Positions 44,803 to 55,118 are shown, counted from the stretch's first letter. The stretch: DNA of 64,000 bases from Hoeflea sp. (GCA_019084245.1 JAHRFE010000040.1:62001-126000); one strand, 5' to 3'. Notes: generated by a model not told the origin, from the letters alone. A program made the numbers and translations.

Positions 44803-45345
44803 ATGCCGGTTGTGCGCGGAAAGATAATTGAGCCCCTGTTCACGCCGGAGATGATTGCCGAGCGTAATCGCACCATGGCCGCGGAGATCGCCGAGAGCCC
44901 GAAGCAGGATCTGCTGGTCATCTCCATTCTCAAGGGGTCGTTCATTTTCGCCGCCGATCTGATCCGGGCGCTGCATGATGCCGGTCTCGCACCGGAAGTC
45001 GAGTTCATCACCCTGTCGAGCTATGGCAAGGGCACGAAAAGCCAGGGTGTGAAGATCATCAAGGACATCGACAGCGATGTGCGCGACCGCGACATCCTGC
45101 TGATCGATGACATTCTCGAATCAGGCCGGACGCTCAGGTTTGCCCGTGACCTGATGTATGAACGTGGCGCCAGGAATGTCGACATCGCAGTGCTTCTCGA
45201 CAAGCGATCACGCCGGGAAGGCAGTCTGGACGCCGAGTATGTCGGGTTTGAATGCCCGGATTATTTCGTTGTCGGCTATGGCATGGATGTGGCTTACGCG
45301 TTCCGCGAGTTGCCATTTGTTGGCGTCGTCAAGGGCGACGCCTGA
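44803..45345 (+). CDS. hpt: Hypoxanthine phosphoribosyltransferase
   Basis: 180 residues. The PRPP-binding motif is ILLIDDILESGRTL near residue 105 and the flexible loop region is TLSSYGKGT. It salvages hypoxanthine to IMP. It precedes cpdR, an order shared by many rhizobia. Confidence 0.95.
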   Translation: MPVVRGKIIEPLFTPEMIAERNRTMAAEIAESPKQDLLVISILKGSFIFAADLIRALHDAGLAPEVEFITLSSYGKGTKSQGVKIIKDIDSDVRDRDILLIDDILESGRTLRFARDLMYERGARNVDIAVLLDKRSRREGSLDAEYVGFECPDYFVVGYGMDVAYAFRELPFVGVVKGDA

Positions 45346-45443
45346 AGCCTGGTCACGGTCGCGGTGCGGGAAAAACCGCTTCAAGGTTACGTTGCCGCAA
45401 GGTTTGACCCCTAGTTTCCGTTCAAGAGCCGGAGGAATGGATC

Positions 45444-45812
45444 ATGGCGCGAATTCTCATAGCCGAAGATGAAGACACGCTCAGGCGCTTTGTCGCCCGT
45501 GCGCTTGCCATGGACGGCCACGACATCGTTGAGGCCGCGGATGGCGCCGAAGCATTGGAGCACATCGAGGCGGAAGCCTTCGACCTGCTGCTGTCCGATA
45601 TTCGGATGCCGGTAATGGACGGCATAGCGCTGGCCACGGCTACTGCAGATCTCACGCCCGCGATGCCGATCCTGCTGATGACAGGCTATGCCGAGCAGCG
45701 CGAACGCGCCGAGCCGCTGATGCGCATCGTTGTCGATGTCGTCGAAAAACCGTTCACCCTGCCGCAGATCCGGCAGGCCGTGGCGGACGCGCTGATGGCG
45801 AAGGCTGCCTGA
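45444..45812 (+). CDS. cpdR: Single-domain response regulator CpdR
   Basis: 122 residues, receiver domain only. The phosphoacceptor is Asp52 (LLLSDIRMP), with Asp residues in AEDED, Thr in LLMTGYAE and Lys in VEKPFT. CpdR, when unphosphorylated, recruits ClpXP to degrade cell-cycle substrates such as CtrA-dependent regulators. A good GGAGG site precedes the ATG. Its neighbour hpt and the nearby CtrA box at ftsE fit a cell-cycle theme. Confidence 0.92.
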   Translation: MARILIAEDEDTLRRFVARALAMDGHDIVEAADGAEALEHIEAEAFDLLLSDIRMPVMDGIALATATADLTPAMPILLMTGYAEQRERAEPLMRIVVDVVEKPFTLPQIRQAVADALMAKAA

Positions 45813-45834
45813 CATTCTTCATGGAGGGGAACGC

Positions 45835-48405
45835 CTACTGGAGATCGAGCAGGCGTTCCAGGTATCGTTTCTCGATATCCGGCGATAGCTGGTCGCCCAG
45901 ACGCTTGCGAATGGCGTCCAGAATCTCGCGGGCGCGCTGGATATCGATCTCGTCGGGAACCTTGACCCGGCTGCCGAAGTCCGGACCCGTGGTCGCGCGC
46001 GGGCGGCCGAGCGGGTCGCGGTCATCGGCCGAGCGATTGCCGTTGCGATCAGGTCCCTCGCCTTCGCCTTCGCCGGGCTGATCGCCCATGGCCTGCATCA
46101 TCTGGTTCATCATGTCTTCCGCACCCTGGCGCAGCGCCTGAAGCGCGCGGCCCTGATCGCCGAGCGCCTGGCCGGTCTCGCCCTGTTCAAGGTTACCGGC
46201 CGCATCGCCCATCGCCTCGCCGGCTTCTCCGAAGCCTTCGGATGGATTGATGCCCATAGCCTCAAGATCGCTCTGCAATTGGCCCAGCGCGTCGCGCAGT
46301 TCCTGCTGGCTGCGGCCGAGCGCTCCGAGCATGTCTTCCAGCGATTGATCGCCCTGGCCCTGCTGACCCTGATCCTGGCCTTCGCCGGGCTGCCGCTGGC
46401 CCTGCTGCTGGCGATCGCGGCCTTCACCCGGCTGACCTTGTTGGTTGCGGTCGGCGCGCATCGTCTCGTCCATGAGCTGCTGCTGCTGGCGCATCAGCTC
46501 TCCGAGCCTGTCCATCTGTTCGCGCATCGGCCCGCCCTGCTGCTGTTGTCGCTGCTGACGGCCTGCCTGGAGGTTGTTCATCATGCGCTGCAGTTCCTGC
46601 AACATCTGCTGGGCCTGGTCGCGGGCGCCGGACCGGGCCAGGTTCTCGATCTGGTCGAGCATGTTGTCGAGATCGCGCTGGCGAAGCGTATTCTGGGGCA
46701 TGGCCTGGTTTTCGGCATTCTGGTTGGCCGGGTTCTGGCGCGCCAGTTCACGCAGATAGTCCTGCATGGCTTCGCGCAACTCATCCATCAGCTGGCTGAT
46801 CTCTTCGTCCGTGGCACCGTTCTCCAGAGCTTCGGCCAGCGCGTTCTGGGCGTCGCGCAGACGCCGCTCGGCCAGCGAAAGGTTGCCGTCTTCGAGCTGC
46901 AGCGCCACCCCCCACATGTAGTCGATTGCCGCGCGCAGATCCTCATCCGAGCGGGCGTTCTCAAGGCGGCCCCGGACAGATTGCAGCAACAGGTAATGGG
47001 TTAAGTTGGGAATGGTTTCTTCGGGCGCGATGGTCAGCGCGTCATGCAGTTCAAAGACCCGCATCAGATTGTTGGCATCGAGCGCCAGCACACCACGCTG
47101 CTCGACGACAGCGGCGGCCAGGGGCTCGGAAAAGCGCCGGCCGGGCAGGACGGTTTCCAGCGTCTCGCTCCGACCTTCCTGTCCCGCCCCGTCGGTGGCG
47201 ACGAGGGTGATCCTTACCTTCTGGCCAGCGAGCGGATGCTCGGTCAGGTCATGGCTGGCGATTGCGCGGTTGTCCGGCGATGAGCGTCGCGGCAGGGACA
47301 AACGGTATTGCGGCGGATCGAACAACGGCCGGGCGTCAGGCGAGGGGGTTTCCGCCGGCACGATTTCGGCCTCGGCCTTGGCGACGCCGTGATCATCCGT
47401 CAGCGTATATTCGAGTTCGAGGGCGCCATTGGCGGCGCGGCGCGGCGTCTCGATGAAGGCGGCGACAGGCGGGTGATCGGTAATGACACGAATGGCGAAT
47501 TCGGCTCCGGATCGACCGGCGTTGATTGTGAGTTGGCCATCGGCGGCAGGCTTGAAGGTCCAGGCCGACCCATTGGCGGGGGCAACGCCCGTGTCGGCCG
47601 CTTCGGTTTGCTCAAGGGGCGCGAGCGACGCCTGATCCGGACCCCACATCACCTGGGCGTCCGCACCACCGCCGCCAACACGGATGGTGATTTCGCTGCC
47701 CTCGATGGCATCGACAGCCTCGCCTTCGGGGCGGGTGATGCCGGTGAGGAAGACCGGGGCCTGATTGACGTAGGGCGGCGGGGTGATCCACGCGTCGATG
47801 CGAACATCGGGCAGGTCGCTGCTCACATGGCTGACAAAGGCATCGCCGGGCCGGCCGGAATTGCCGGAGAAGGAATAGCCAAAGGCCACGAACAGCAACA
47901 GCCCGGCTGCCACCCGCAGGCCCCAGGGATCCCGCGCCGGCAGGCTCGACCGCGGAACTCCTGTTTCAAGCGTTCCGATCTTTTGCGCCATGCGGCGGCG
48001 ATGTTCTTCCCACAGCGCACGGGCGAAGGGATCGGCGGCCTCGATCCTGTCGTCCTGGGTGGTGATTGCCTGGTTGGCTATGCGGTTCTCCGCTTCAAGT
48101 CGGGAATCGATTTCGCCGCGGCTGGGTGCCCTGAACCGTGTCAGCGGCCACACCGAAGCAAGCAGTCCGATGGCGAAAAGACCGAGCAGCGTGAGCCGCA
48201 GCCAGTCGGGAACGATCCGAAATATGCCGAACCAGGAGAACGACAGATAGAGCGCGACGATACCCAGAAGCGGCGCAGACAGGGTGATCAGGCGGCCCAG
48301 CGAGAGGTTGACCCGCATGCGGAGCCGGCCAAAGGCAACCGAGCGGCGCGCTGCGTCGTTCTGATGTTCAGGGGGTTTTGCCATGCCGTCGGGGGTGCCT
48401 GCCAT
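45835..48405 (-). CDS. TIGR02302 family (DUF4175) membrane protein
   Basis: About 856 residues. Two N-terminal hydrophobic segments (about residues 30-80) and a third near residue 160 anchor a long periplasmic part. The C-terminal 250 residues are extremely Gln/Gly/Arg/Met-rich (QQGQ-type runs), predicted coiled or disordered. The ATG at 48405 follows GAAGG; an upstream start at 48471 is unlikely. Family of unknown function, adjacent to lysA on the same strand and convergent with cpdR, as in other rhizobia. Confidence 0.9.
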   Translation of the reverse strand: MAGTPDGMAKPPEHQNDAARRSVAFGRLRMRVNLSLGRLITLSAPLLGIVALYLSFSWFGIFRIVPDWLRLTLLGLFAIGLLASVWPLTRFRAPSRGEIDSRLEAENRIANQAITTQDDRIEAADPFARALWEEHRRRMAQKIGTLETGVPRSSLPARDPWGLRVAAGLLLFVAFGYSFSGNSGRPGDAFVSHVSSDLPDVRIDAWITPPPYVNQAPVFLTGITRPEGEAVDAIEGSEITIRVGGGGADAQVMWGPDQASLAPLEQTEAADTGVAPANGSAWTFKPAADGQLTINAGRSGAEFAIRVITDHPPVAAFIETPRRAANGALELEYTLTDDHGVAKAEAEIVPAETPSPDARPLFDPPQYRLSLPRRSSPDNRAIASHDLTEHPLAGQKVRITLVATDGAGQEGRSETLETVLPGRRFSEPLAAAVVEQRGVLALDANNLMRVFELHDALTIAPEETIPNLTHYLLLQSVRGRLENARSDEDLRAAIDYMWGVALQLEDGNLSLAERRLRDAQNALAEALENGATDEEISQLMDELREAMQDYLRELARQNPANQNAENQAMPQNTLRQRDLDNMLDQIENLARSGARDQAQQMLQELQRMMNNLQAGRQQRQQQQGGPMREQMDRLGELMRQQQQLMDETMRADRNQQGQPGEGRDRQQQGQRQPGEGQDQGQQGQGDQSLEDMLGALGRSQQELRDALGQLQSDLEAMGINPSEGFGEAGEAMGDAAGNLEQGETGQALGDQGRALQALRQGAEDMMNQMMQAMGDQPGEGEGEGPDRNGNRSADDRDPLGRPRATTGPDFGSRVKVPDEIDIQRAREILDAIRKRLGDQLSPDIEKRYLERLLDLQ

Positions 48406-48546
48406 GTCATCTTCCTTCAGCGTCAGAAAAGAAGATAGCAGCCTTTGTGGCCAAGGCGAGGCCTGTGACATAAAAGTGAGAGCGGATTTCCGCTTTCAGG
48501 GAACAAATTGGCCGATGGGCGGAGATCGAATGAACCGGATTTGGCG

Positions 48547-49815
48547 TCAATCGAGCCAGGCGGGAACCGAATCAAGGCCGATCAGGTCCTCGTAGGACGG
48601 GCGTCCGCGCACGACGTGAAACCTGTCGCCATGGACCAGCACTTCGGGCACAAGAAGCCTTGTGTTGTAGGTCCCCGCCTGAACCGCGCCATAGGCGCCG
48701 GCAGAGCCGACAGCAATCAGGTCACCGGATTTCAGCGCGGTCATCTCCCGGTCCTTGGCAAGGTAATCGCCGCTTTCGCAGACCGGACCGACAATATCGG
48801 CGCGAATCCGCGGCGCGCTCGCCGCCGACAGACGGACCGGGCGAATTTCGTGCCAGGCTTCATAGAGTGTCGGGCGGATCAGATCATTCATGGCCGCGTC
48901 GACGATGACAAAGGTCTTGTCGCCGCCATCCTTGACATAGATGACTTCGGACACAAGCACGCCGGCATTGGCAACGATCAGCCGACCGGGCTCAAGGATG
49001 ACCTTGCAGCCGAGGTCGCGCAACCGGGCCTTGACCATGTTGCCATAGGCATCGGGATCCGGCGGTGGCGCATTGTCATCGCGATAGGGCACGCCCAGGC
49101 CACCGCCGATGTCGAAATGATGGATCGCATGGCCGTCGGCACGCAGCGTTTCGACGAGTTCCACCATCAGCTTGAGCGCATCGTCGAAGGGCTGCAGCTC
49201 GGTAATCTGGCTGCCGATATGCATGTCGATTCCGGTGACGCGCACGCCGGGAAGGCTCGCGGCATGCCTGTACACCGCCTGGGCGCGCCGCCAGGAAATG
49301 CCGAACTTGTCTTCTTTTTTGCCGGTCGAGATCTTGGCGTGGGTCTTCGCATCGACATCCGGATTGATCCGGAAGGAGATCGGGGCGACCTTGCCCGCCA
49401 CCAGGGCGCGGGCGTTGAGCAGTTCGAGTTCGGGTTCGGATTCGATGTTGAAGCAATAGATGTCTGCGGCAAGGGCCGCATCCATTTCCCGCGCGGTCTT
49501 GCCGACGCCGGAGAACAGGATTTTCGAGGCCGGAATGCCCGCAGCCAGCGCGCGGCGCAACTCGCCTTCGGAAACCACATCCACACCTGATCCGAGCCGC
49601 GCCAGGGTCTTGAGCACCGCCTGGTTGGAATTGGCCTTCATGGCGTAGCAGACCATCGCATCGATGTCGGAGAACGCACCCGAAAACACCTTGTAGTGGC
49701 GCGTGAGCGTGGCGGTCGAATAGCAATAGAACGGGGTACCGACTTGCGCCGCGATGTCGGGCAGGCTCACGCCTTCGGCGTGGAGAATGCCATCATGATA
49801 GTTGAAATGATTCAC
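48547..49815 (-). CDS. lysA: Diaminopimelate decarboxylase
   Basis: 422 residues, PLP-dependent alanine-racemase fold. The PLP lysine is in YAMKANSNQ near residue 60, HIGSQI lies near 198, the phosphate-binding GGGLGVPY near 235, and VCESGDYLA holds the partner-site cysteine. Last step of lysine synthesis. Between lptM and the TIGR02302 gene. Confidence 0.97.
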   Translation of the reverse strand: MNHFNYHDGILHAEGVSLPDIAAQVGTPFYCYSTATLTRHYKVFSGAFSDIDAMVCYAMKANSNQAVLKTLARLGSGVDVVSEGELRRALAAGIPASKILFSGVGKTAREMDAALAADIYCFNIESEPELELLNARALVAGKVAPISFRINPDVDAKTHAKISTGKKEDKFGISWRRAQAVYRHAASLPGVRVTGIDMHIGSQITELQPFDDALKLMVELVETLRADGHAIHHFDIGGGLGVPYRDDNAPPPDPDAYGNMVKARLRDLGCKVILEPGRLIVANAGVLVSEVIYVKDGGDKTFVIVDAAMNDLIRPTLYEAWHEIRPVRLSAASAPRIRADIVGPVCESGDYLAKDREMTALKSGDLIAVGSAGAYGAVQAGTYNTRLLVPEVLVHGDRFHVVRGRPSYEDLIGLDSVPAWLD

Positions 49816-49824
49816 CTGCAGCGC

Positions 49825-50016
49825 CTATTCAAGAAGGCCGTCGAGGACGAAGCGCCGGTCGTTGACCGGGGCGGGATCTGTCGCCTCTTCAGTTGCGGCA
49901 GCAGGGACGACGGACACGCCCGGGCGCTCCAGCGGTCCCTTGCGCCCGCAGCCTGAAAGGACTGCAACCGAAAGGGTCATTGCGCAGAGGATTTTGATCC
50001 AGGGGCCAGTCGTCAT
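49825..50016 (-). CDS. lptM: LptM-like small lipoprotein
   Basis: 63 residues: signal peptide with lipobox VLSGC, then GRKGPLERP, the hallmark of LptM/YifL lipoproteins that assist LptD assembly at the outer membrane. The ATG at 50014-50016 is preferred; the in-frame start at 50061 adds a charged, unlikely leader. It lies 9 nt before lysA, in the conserved argH-lptM-lysA order. Confidence 0.88.
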   Translation of the reverse strand: MTTGPWIKILCAMTLSVAVLSGCGRKGPLERPGVSVVPAAATEEATDPAPVNDRRFVLDGLLE

Positions 50017-50127
50017 TCGCTGTTCCTCACACTCGCCTGTTAGGGCCGTCACAATCTGCAATTCGCGGGCTTACATACAAGTTTTCGGTGCACTGTGCAC
50101 CCGGTTTTGTCCGAACTTCTGGTGGGC

Positions 50128-51528
50128 TCAGTTCTGCGTGCGCCACCAGGCAATCTGCTTGCGGACCTGCGAGGGCGCCGTCCCGCCATAACTCTGGCGG
50201 CTGGCGACAGAAGCGTCGACGGAGAGCACATCGAAAATACCCTCGGTGATCGCGGCGTTGATGCCTTGCAGTTCCTCAAGCGGCAGTTCGGCCAGTTCGC
50301 AGCCTCTTTCTTCGGCCATGGCGACAGCGCGCCCGGTTGCGTGGTGGGCGTCGCGGAACGGCAGGCCTGCTTCGCGGACCAGCCAGTCGGCGAGATCTGT
50401 GGCGGTGGAGTAACCCGAGCCGGCCGCCTTGCGCATCTGGTCGGCGCGGATTTCCATGTCGCGCACCATGCCGGTCATCGCAGCCAGCGACAATTCAAGG
50501 CTTTCAGCCGCGTCAAAGACCTGCTCTTTGTCTTCCTGCATGTCCTTGGAATAGGCGAGCGGAAGGCCCTTCATAACGGTCAGAAGCGCGATCAGCGACC
50601 CGTTGATGCGGCCGGTCTTGGCGCGCACGAGCTCGGCCGCATCGGGGTTCTTCTTCTGCGGCATGATTGAAGAGCCGGTGGAAAAAGCATCCGACAGCCG
50701 CACGAAGCCGAATTGCGGCGTCGACCAGATGACGATTTCCTCGGCCAGGCGCGACATGTGAACCGCGCAGATCGCAGCGAGCGACAAGAACTCGAGCGCG
50801 AAATCGCGATCCGACACGGTGTCAATCGAATTGCGGGTCGGTTCGCGGAACCCCAGCGCGCTTGCTGTCATCTGACGATCGATCGGGAAGCTGGTGCCGG
50901 CAAGGGCTGCGGCGCCGATCGGGCTCTCGTCCATGTGCTCGATGGCGTGACGCACCCGCTGGCGGTCGCGGCCGAACATTTCGACATAGGCCATGCAGTG
51001 ATGGCCGAAAGTCACCGGCTGGGCCGATTGAAGGTGCGTGAAGCCGGGCATGACCGTGTCGGCATGTTTTTCGGCCTTGTCGAGGAATGCCGAAATCAGC
51101 CTGGACAGAGCGGTTTCAGTACGGCCAAGCTCTTCCTTGACCCAGAGGCGGAAGTCGAGCGCCACCTGGTCGTTGCGCGAGCGCGCCGTGTGCAGCCGCC
51201 CGGCTGCCGGCCCGATCAGCTCCGCGAGCCGGGATTCGATGTTCATGTGGATGTCTTCGAGCTGACGCGAGAAAACAAACCTGCCGTCCTCGATCTCTGA
51301 CAGGATCGTGTTCAATCCGTGAGTAATCTTGTCGCAGTCGTCGCTCGAAATTATGCCAGTCTTGGCAAGCATGGCTGCATGTGCGAGGGATCCGCGAATG
51401 TCCTGGGCATAAAGCTTGCGGTCGAAATCGATGCTGGCGTTGATTTCCTCCATGATGGCGTCCGGCCCGGAGGCAAATCGGCCGCCCCACATCTGGTTTG
51501 ACGCCTGTTTGTCCTTATCTGTCGACAT
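50128..51528 (-). CDS. argH: Argininosuccinate lyase
   Basis: 466 residues of the fumarase/aspartase superfamily. The signature [12 protein letters not shown] lies near residue 280, and TARSRNDQV near 110 and the catalytic His region [13 protein letters not shown] near 155 are present. It forms arginine and fumarate. The ATG at 51528 opens MSTDKDK and leads to the conserved MWGGRF. Its start is only 21 nt from the divergent thioredoxin-like gene. Confidence 0.97.
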   Translation of the reverse strand: MSTDKDKQASNQMWGGRFASGPDAIMEEINASIDFDRKLYAQDIRGSLAHAAMLAKTGIISSDDCDKITHGLNTILSEIEDGRFVFSRQLEDIHMNIESRLAELIGPAAGRLHTARSRNDQVALDFRLWVKEELGRTETALSRLISAFLDKAEKHADTVMPGFTHLQSAQPVTFGHHCMAYVEMFGRDRQRVRHAIEHMDESPIGAAALAGTSFPIDRQMTASALGFREPTRNSIDTVSDRDFALEFLSLAAICAVHMSRLAEEIVIWSTPQFGFVRLSDAFSTGSSIMPQKKNPDAAELVRAKTGRINGSLIALLTVMKGLPLAYSKDMQEDKEQVFDAAESLELSLAAMTGMVRDMEIRADQMRKAAGSGYSTATDLADWLVREAGLPFRDAHHATGRAVAMAEERGCELAELPLEELQGINAAITEGIFDVLSVDASVASRQSYGGTAPSQVRKQIAWWRTQN

Positions 51529-51549
51529 GAGCCTGTCCTGGAGTTTGTC

Positions 51550-52224
51550 ATGAGCCAATCGCGCAACCGCCTTTCCACCGGCGCCCTCGTCGCAATCGCA
51601 ATTGCGCTGGGCGCCGCCGTCGGGGCTGCCGGGATATACGGGAAAGCGTCCCCCTCTGGCAATGCGTCAGCGCCCGAAAGTCTTGCGTCGAGCAGTGAGA
51701 TTGAATGCACGGCTGATCCGGAACTGCTGGCGCGGCTGAAGCCCCTGGCCAGGGGCGAGGTGGCCGCGATGGCTATCCGGGACAGCGCGATCGGACTTCC
51801 GGAGATGAGTTTCGTGTCGGCGGAAGGTGACGCCATGACGCTGGCCGATTTTGCCGGCCAGGCCGTGCTGGTCAATCTGTGGGCCACATGGTGCGCGCCT
51901 TGCCGCGCGGAAATGCCGGCCCTGGCCGAACTTCAGACGGAACTGGGGGACGATGATTTCAAGGTTCTGGCGATCAACATCGACACGGGCGACGTAAGCA
52001 AGCCCGAAGCGTTTCTGGAAGAGATCGGGGTGTCCAATCTCGGGCTCTACCGGGATGCCAGCATGGGCGTGTTCAATACGCTGAAGAGGGAAGGCGTGGC
52101 GTTCGGATTGCCGGTCACGCTGATGATCGGCAAGGACGGCTGCATGCTGGGCGCCATGAACGGTCCGGCGGAGTGGGCCAGTGAAGATGCCAAGGCCCTG
52201 ATTGCAGCGCTCAAGGCGGACTGA
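51550..52224 (+). CDS. TlpA-like thiol:disulfide oxidoreductase
   Basis: 224 residues. An N-terminal signal anchor (about residues 11-30) places a thioredoxin fold in the periplasm; the active site is WCAPC (Cys115, Cys118). TlpA-type proteins reduce cytochrome oxidase assembly factors such as Sco or the CuA site. In rhizobia it stands divergent from argH. The family's extra cysteines are seen as Cys53 and Cys197-region GCML. Confidence 0.92.
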   Translation: MSQSRNRLSTGALVAIAIALGAAVGAAGIYGKASPSGNASAPESLASSSEIECTADPELLARLKPLARGEVAAMAIRDSAIGLPEMSFVSAEGDAMTLADFAGQAVLVNLWATWCAPCRAEMPALAELQTELGDDDFKVLAINIDTGDVSKPEAFLEEIGVSNLGLYRDASMGVFNTLKREGVAFGLPVTLMIGKDGCMLGAMNGPAEWASEDAKALIAALKAD

Positions 52225-52276
52225 CGAAGCAGGCCAGGCGCGGCATGCCCGCCGCGCCCAAAAACCTGCGTGTCGT

Positions 52277-52480
52277 CTAGTTGAAGGCGCAGCCAGGCTT
52301 TACGCCTGCCTTTTTGAAGATGATGGCCGCCGGGCAAAAGCCGGTGAACGACGACTGGATCAGGTTGAGGCCGACGAAAACCGTCAGCAGGTGCCAGTAG
52401 GGAGACACATACACGCCGAGAGCCACGGACAAGAGAACCATAAAGCCCGCAAACGCCAGAATTACACGATCGAGTGCCAT
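52277..52480 (-). CDS. DUF2892 (YgaP-like) membrane protein
   Basis: 67 residues with two hydrophobic segments and the family ending NLIQSSFTGFCPAAIIFKKAGVK, including FCPA. The second of two in-frame ATGs (52480) has GAAGGA at 7 nt; the first (52486) is too close. Some family members are fused to rhodanese domains; this one is separate. Function unknown, possibly sulfur or sulfide-linked. Confidence 0.88.
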   Translation of the reverse strand: MALDRVILAFAGFMVLLSVALGVYVSPYWHLLTVFVGLNLIQSSFTGFCPAAIIFKKAGVKPGCAFN

Positions 52481-52676
52481 TTTCATTTCCTTCAATTCTG
52501 AACGGCCGTAGCCCGTGCCGCGGGCATTCCGCAGCCTCCATGAGCAATTTATAGCAATCACGAATTCAATATACAAGATGTTTTATATAAATGGTGACGC
52601 AACTACCCGCCTGACCACTGCCGACCAGCGCGGGTTTTGTTCCGGGAACCGCGCCTGAGGAGACCATGGCTTTGCA

Positions 52677-53147
52677 TCAGCCGCCGATCCGGCTCCTGGT
52701 GTCGGGCTTGCGGCGGATGTGAAGGGTTTTGGTCACGCGCGCCACGGCTTCCGCCTCGCTGTTCACAATGTCGACGGAGAAGGTCTTGAGATACTTGGCG
52801 CCTTCGCCTTCGGTGTTGGCGCGAATATCCTCAAGCGCTTCATCGGTGAGACGGAATTGGGCCGAGACGGCGCCGCGTCCCGGGCGAAGGAAATCGATTG
52901 TCGCTGATTTGTCCCACACGGTGTAGCTGCGATCGAGATTGCGCATCACCATCATCATCCAGAATGGATCGGTCATGGCAAACAGCGAGCCGCCGAAATG
53001 GCAGCCGACATAGTTCTTGTTGTAGAACCGTTCCCGCAGTTGGACGTCAACTGCGCGGAAATCGTCGCTGATCTGGCGGATTCGGATGCCGGCGCACAGC
53101 AAGGGTGGCCACAAGTTCATGCCGCGGCGGAGGGCGCTGGCTTTCAT
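52677..53147 (-). CDS. DUF4442 hotdog-fold protein (putative thioesterase)
   Basis: 156 residues. The predicted hotdog-fold region includes NYVGCHFGGSLFAMTDPFWMMM, the family hallmark, and DFLRPGRG. DUF4442 proteins are related to acyl-CoA thioesterases and to the PaaI superfamily. The start at 53145-53147 lies 8 nt after hbd ends, so the two are likely co-transcribed. Confidence 0.87.
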   Translation of the reverse strand: MKASALRRGMNLWPPLLCAGIRIRQISDDFRAVDVQLRERFYNKNYVGCHFGGSLFAMTDPFWMMMVMRNLDRSYTVWDKSATIDFLRPGRGAVSAQFRLTDEALEDIRANTEGEGAKYLKTFSVDIVNSEAEAVARVTKTLHIRRKPDTRSRIGG

Positions 53148-53155
53148 CCGGGACC

Positions 53156-54037
53156 CTAGCGGGTGGGGACGGGGACATCGCCGCGATAGTCGTAAAACCC
53201 GCGGCCGGATTTGCGGCCGAGCCAGCCGGCCTCGACATATTTGACCAGCAGCGGGCAAGGCCGATATTTGGTGTCGGACAAGCCGTCATGCAGTACCTGC
53301 ATGATTGCCAGGCAGGTGTCGAGGCCGATGAAATCCGCCAGTTGCAGCGGACCCATCGGGTGGTTGGCGCCAAGCTTCATGGCAGTGTCGATCGCGTCGA
53401 CGGTGCCGACGCCTTCGTAAAGCGTATAGATCGCCTCGTTGATCATCGGCAGCAGAATGCGGTTGACGATGAAGGCCGGGAAATCCTCGGTCACGGTAAT
53501 GGTTTTGTCGAGCGAGTCGACAAAGACGCGAGCCGCCTGGAAGGTCTGGTCTTCGGTGGCGATGCCGCGCACCAGTTCGACGAGCTTCATCACCGGGACA
53601 GGGTTCATGAAATGAATGCCGATAAAGCGTTCCGGCCTGTCGGTGGCCGAAGCCAGGCGGGTGATCGACAGCGATGAGGTGTTGGTGGCCAGAATTGCTT
53701 CCGGATTGAGCACCGGGCAGAGCTGCTGATAGATCTTGCGCTTGACCGTCTCGTCCTCGGTCGCCGCCTCGACAACAAGGTCCATAGTCGCCAGACCGGC
53801 TATCTCTGGGGCAAAGTGAATTCGGGCGAGCGCTGCCTCGCGCTCGGCTTCCGTGGTCTTGCCCGATGCGACCTGGCGGGCAAGGTTACCGCTGATGTTG
53901 GCGAGCATGGTCTGCAGCATGTCCGCGGAGACATCGTGAACGTGGACATCATATCCCGCCATGGCGCAAACGTGAGCGATCCCGCCGCCCATCTGTCCCG
54001 CGCCGATAATGCCGACACTCTTGATCTGGTTGCCCAT
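53156..54037 (-). CDS. hbd: 3-hydroxybutyryl-CoA dehydrogenase
   Basis: 293 residues. The Rossmann motif is GIIGAGQMGGGIAHV, and HFMNPVPVMKLVELV near residue 140 carries catalytic residues. It oxidises 3-hydroxyacyl-CoA with NAD, in beta-oxidation or PHB metabolism. It follows etfA on the same strand, but a hairpin terminator lies between them. Confidence 0.94.
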   Translation of the reverse strand: MGNQIKSVGIIGAGQMGGGIAHVCAMAGYDVHVHDVSADMLQTMLANISGNLARQVASGKTTEAEREAALARIHFAPEIAGLATMDLVVEAATEDETVKRKIYQQLCPVLNPEAILATNTSSLSITRLASATDRPERFIGIHFMNPVPVMKLVELVRGIATEDQTFQAARVFVDSLDKTITVTEDFPAFIVNRILLPMINEAIYTLYEGVGTVDAIDTAMKLGANHPMGPLQLADFIGLDTCLAIMQVLHDGLSDTKYRPCPLLVKYVEAGWLGRKSGRGFYDYRGDVPVPTR

Positions 54038-54093
54038 TTGATCCGCCTGACTGATTTTAGGATGCTGCCGGGTCTACCGGTCAGGTGCACCCG

Positions 54094-54140
54094 TCAAAAG
54101 AAACTAATTGGCCGGGATGGAGACGTCCAGCCCGGCCAAT
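54094..54140 (-). terminator. Intrinsic terminator after etfBA
   Basis: ATTGGCCGGG and CCCGGCCAAT form a perfect 10-bp stem with a 14-nt loop (54107-54140), followed on the minus strand by the T-rich TAGTTTCTTTTG. It lies 26 nt after etfA and 70 nt before hbd, so etfBA and hbd are at least partly separate transcripts. Confidence 0.75.
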
Positions 54141-54165
54141 GGACCCAGAGCAAAATTTTGAAGGG

Positions 54166-55095
54166 TCAGAGCGCCTTTTCGAGCTCAGGGAGAGCTTCGA
54201 ACAGGTCTGCGACCAGTCCGTAGTCGGCCACCTGGAAGATCGGCGCCTCTTCGTCCTTATTGATGGCGACGATGACCTTGGAGTCCTTCATGCCGGCCAG
54301 ATGCTGGATGGCGCCGGAGATGCCGCAGGCTATGTAGAGATCGGGAGCAACGACCTTGCCGGTCTGGCCGACCTGCCAGTCGTTCGGCGCATAACCCGCA
54401 TCGACTGCTGCGCGTGAGGCGCCGACGGCGGCGCCGAGCTTGTCGGCAACGGGCAGGATGACGCTCTGGAACTTCTCGGACGAGCCAAGCGCGCGGCCGC
54501 CGGAGATGATGATCTTGGCCGAGGTCAGCTCCGGGCGATCGCTTTCGGCAATCGCATCCTTGACGAAGGAGGACAGGCCGGGGTCGCCTGCCGATGCAAC
54601 GGTTTCAACCGAGGCCGATCCGCCTTCTCCGGCGGCCGTAAAGGAAGCGGTCCGCACCGTGATGACGCGCTTGGCGTCGGTCGCCCTGACCGTCTGCAGC
54701 GCGTTGCCGGCATAGATCGGACGCTTGAACGTGTCAGCGGAAATGACCTCGATGATGTCGGAGATCTGCATGACGTCGAGCAGGGCCGCAATCCGCGGCA
54801 TGACGTTCTTTCCGGAGGTGGTGGCAGGCGCCATCAGGGTGTCGTAGTCGCCCGCAAGCGAGACGGCGAGGGCGGCCAGCGGTTCGGCAAGCCGGTTGGC
54901 ATATTCGTCGCCTTCGGCCAGCAGAACCTTGGTCACGCCATCAAGCTTGGCTGCCGCTTCGGCGGCTGCCTTGGCGTCCTTGCCCGCGACGAGAATATGG
55001 ATGTCCCCGCCCACCTTGCTTGCTGCGCTGACGGCCTTTGCGGTCTGGTCGGACAGGGTGGCGTGGTCGTGTTCGGCGATGATGAGAATGGTCAT
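54166..55095 (-). CDS. etfA: Electron transfer flavoprotein subunit alpha
   Basis: 309 residues. The C-terminal FAD-binding domain shows [12 protein letters not shown] and [16 protein letters not shown]. With EtfB it carries electrons from acyl-CoA and other dehydrogenases to ETF:quinone oxidoreductase. It follows etfB by 23 nt and is closed by a hairpin terminator. Confidence 0.97.
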   Translation of the reverse strand: MTILIIAEHDHATLSDQTAKAVSAASKVGGDIHILVAGKDAKAAAEAAAKLDGVTKVLLAEGDEYANRLAEPLAALAVSLAGDYDTLMAPATTSGKNVMPRIAALLDVMQISDIIEVISADTFKRPIYAGNALQTVRATDAKRVITVRTASFTAAGEGGSASVETVASAGDPGLSSFVKDAIAESDRPELTSAKIIISGGRALGSSEKFQSVILPVADKLGAAVGASRAAVDAGYAPNDWQVGQTGKVVAPDLYIACGISGAIQHLAGMKDSKVIVAINKDEEAPIFQVADYGLVADLFEALPELEKAL

Positions 55096-55118
55096 GATTT
55101 GATCTCCCTGTGCCGCGC

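Noticed and set aside
46279-47004. Plus-strand hydrophobic open frame resembling a membrane protein
   Set aside because: Antisense of the Gln-rich part of the TIGR02302 gene; leucine/alanine runs arise from reverse-reading CAG/CGC codons.
52237-52258. 8-bp GC hairpin between the convergent TlpA and DUF2892 genes
   Set aside because: Neither strand has a T-tract after the stem, so an intrinsic terminator is not supported.
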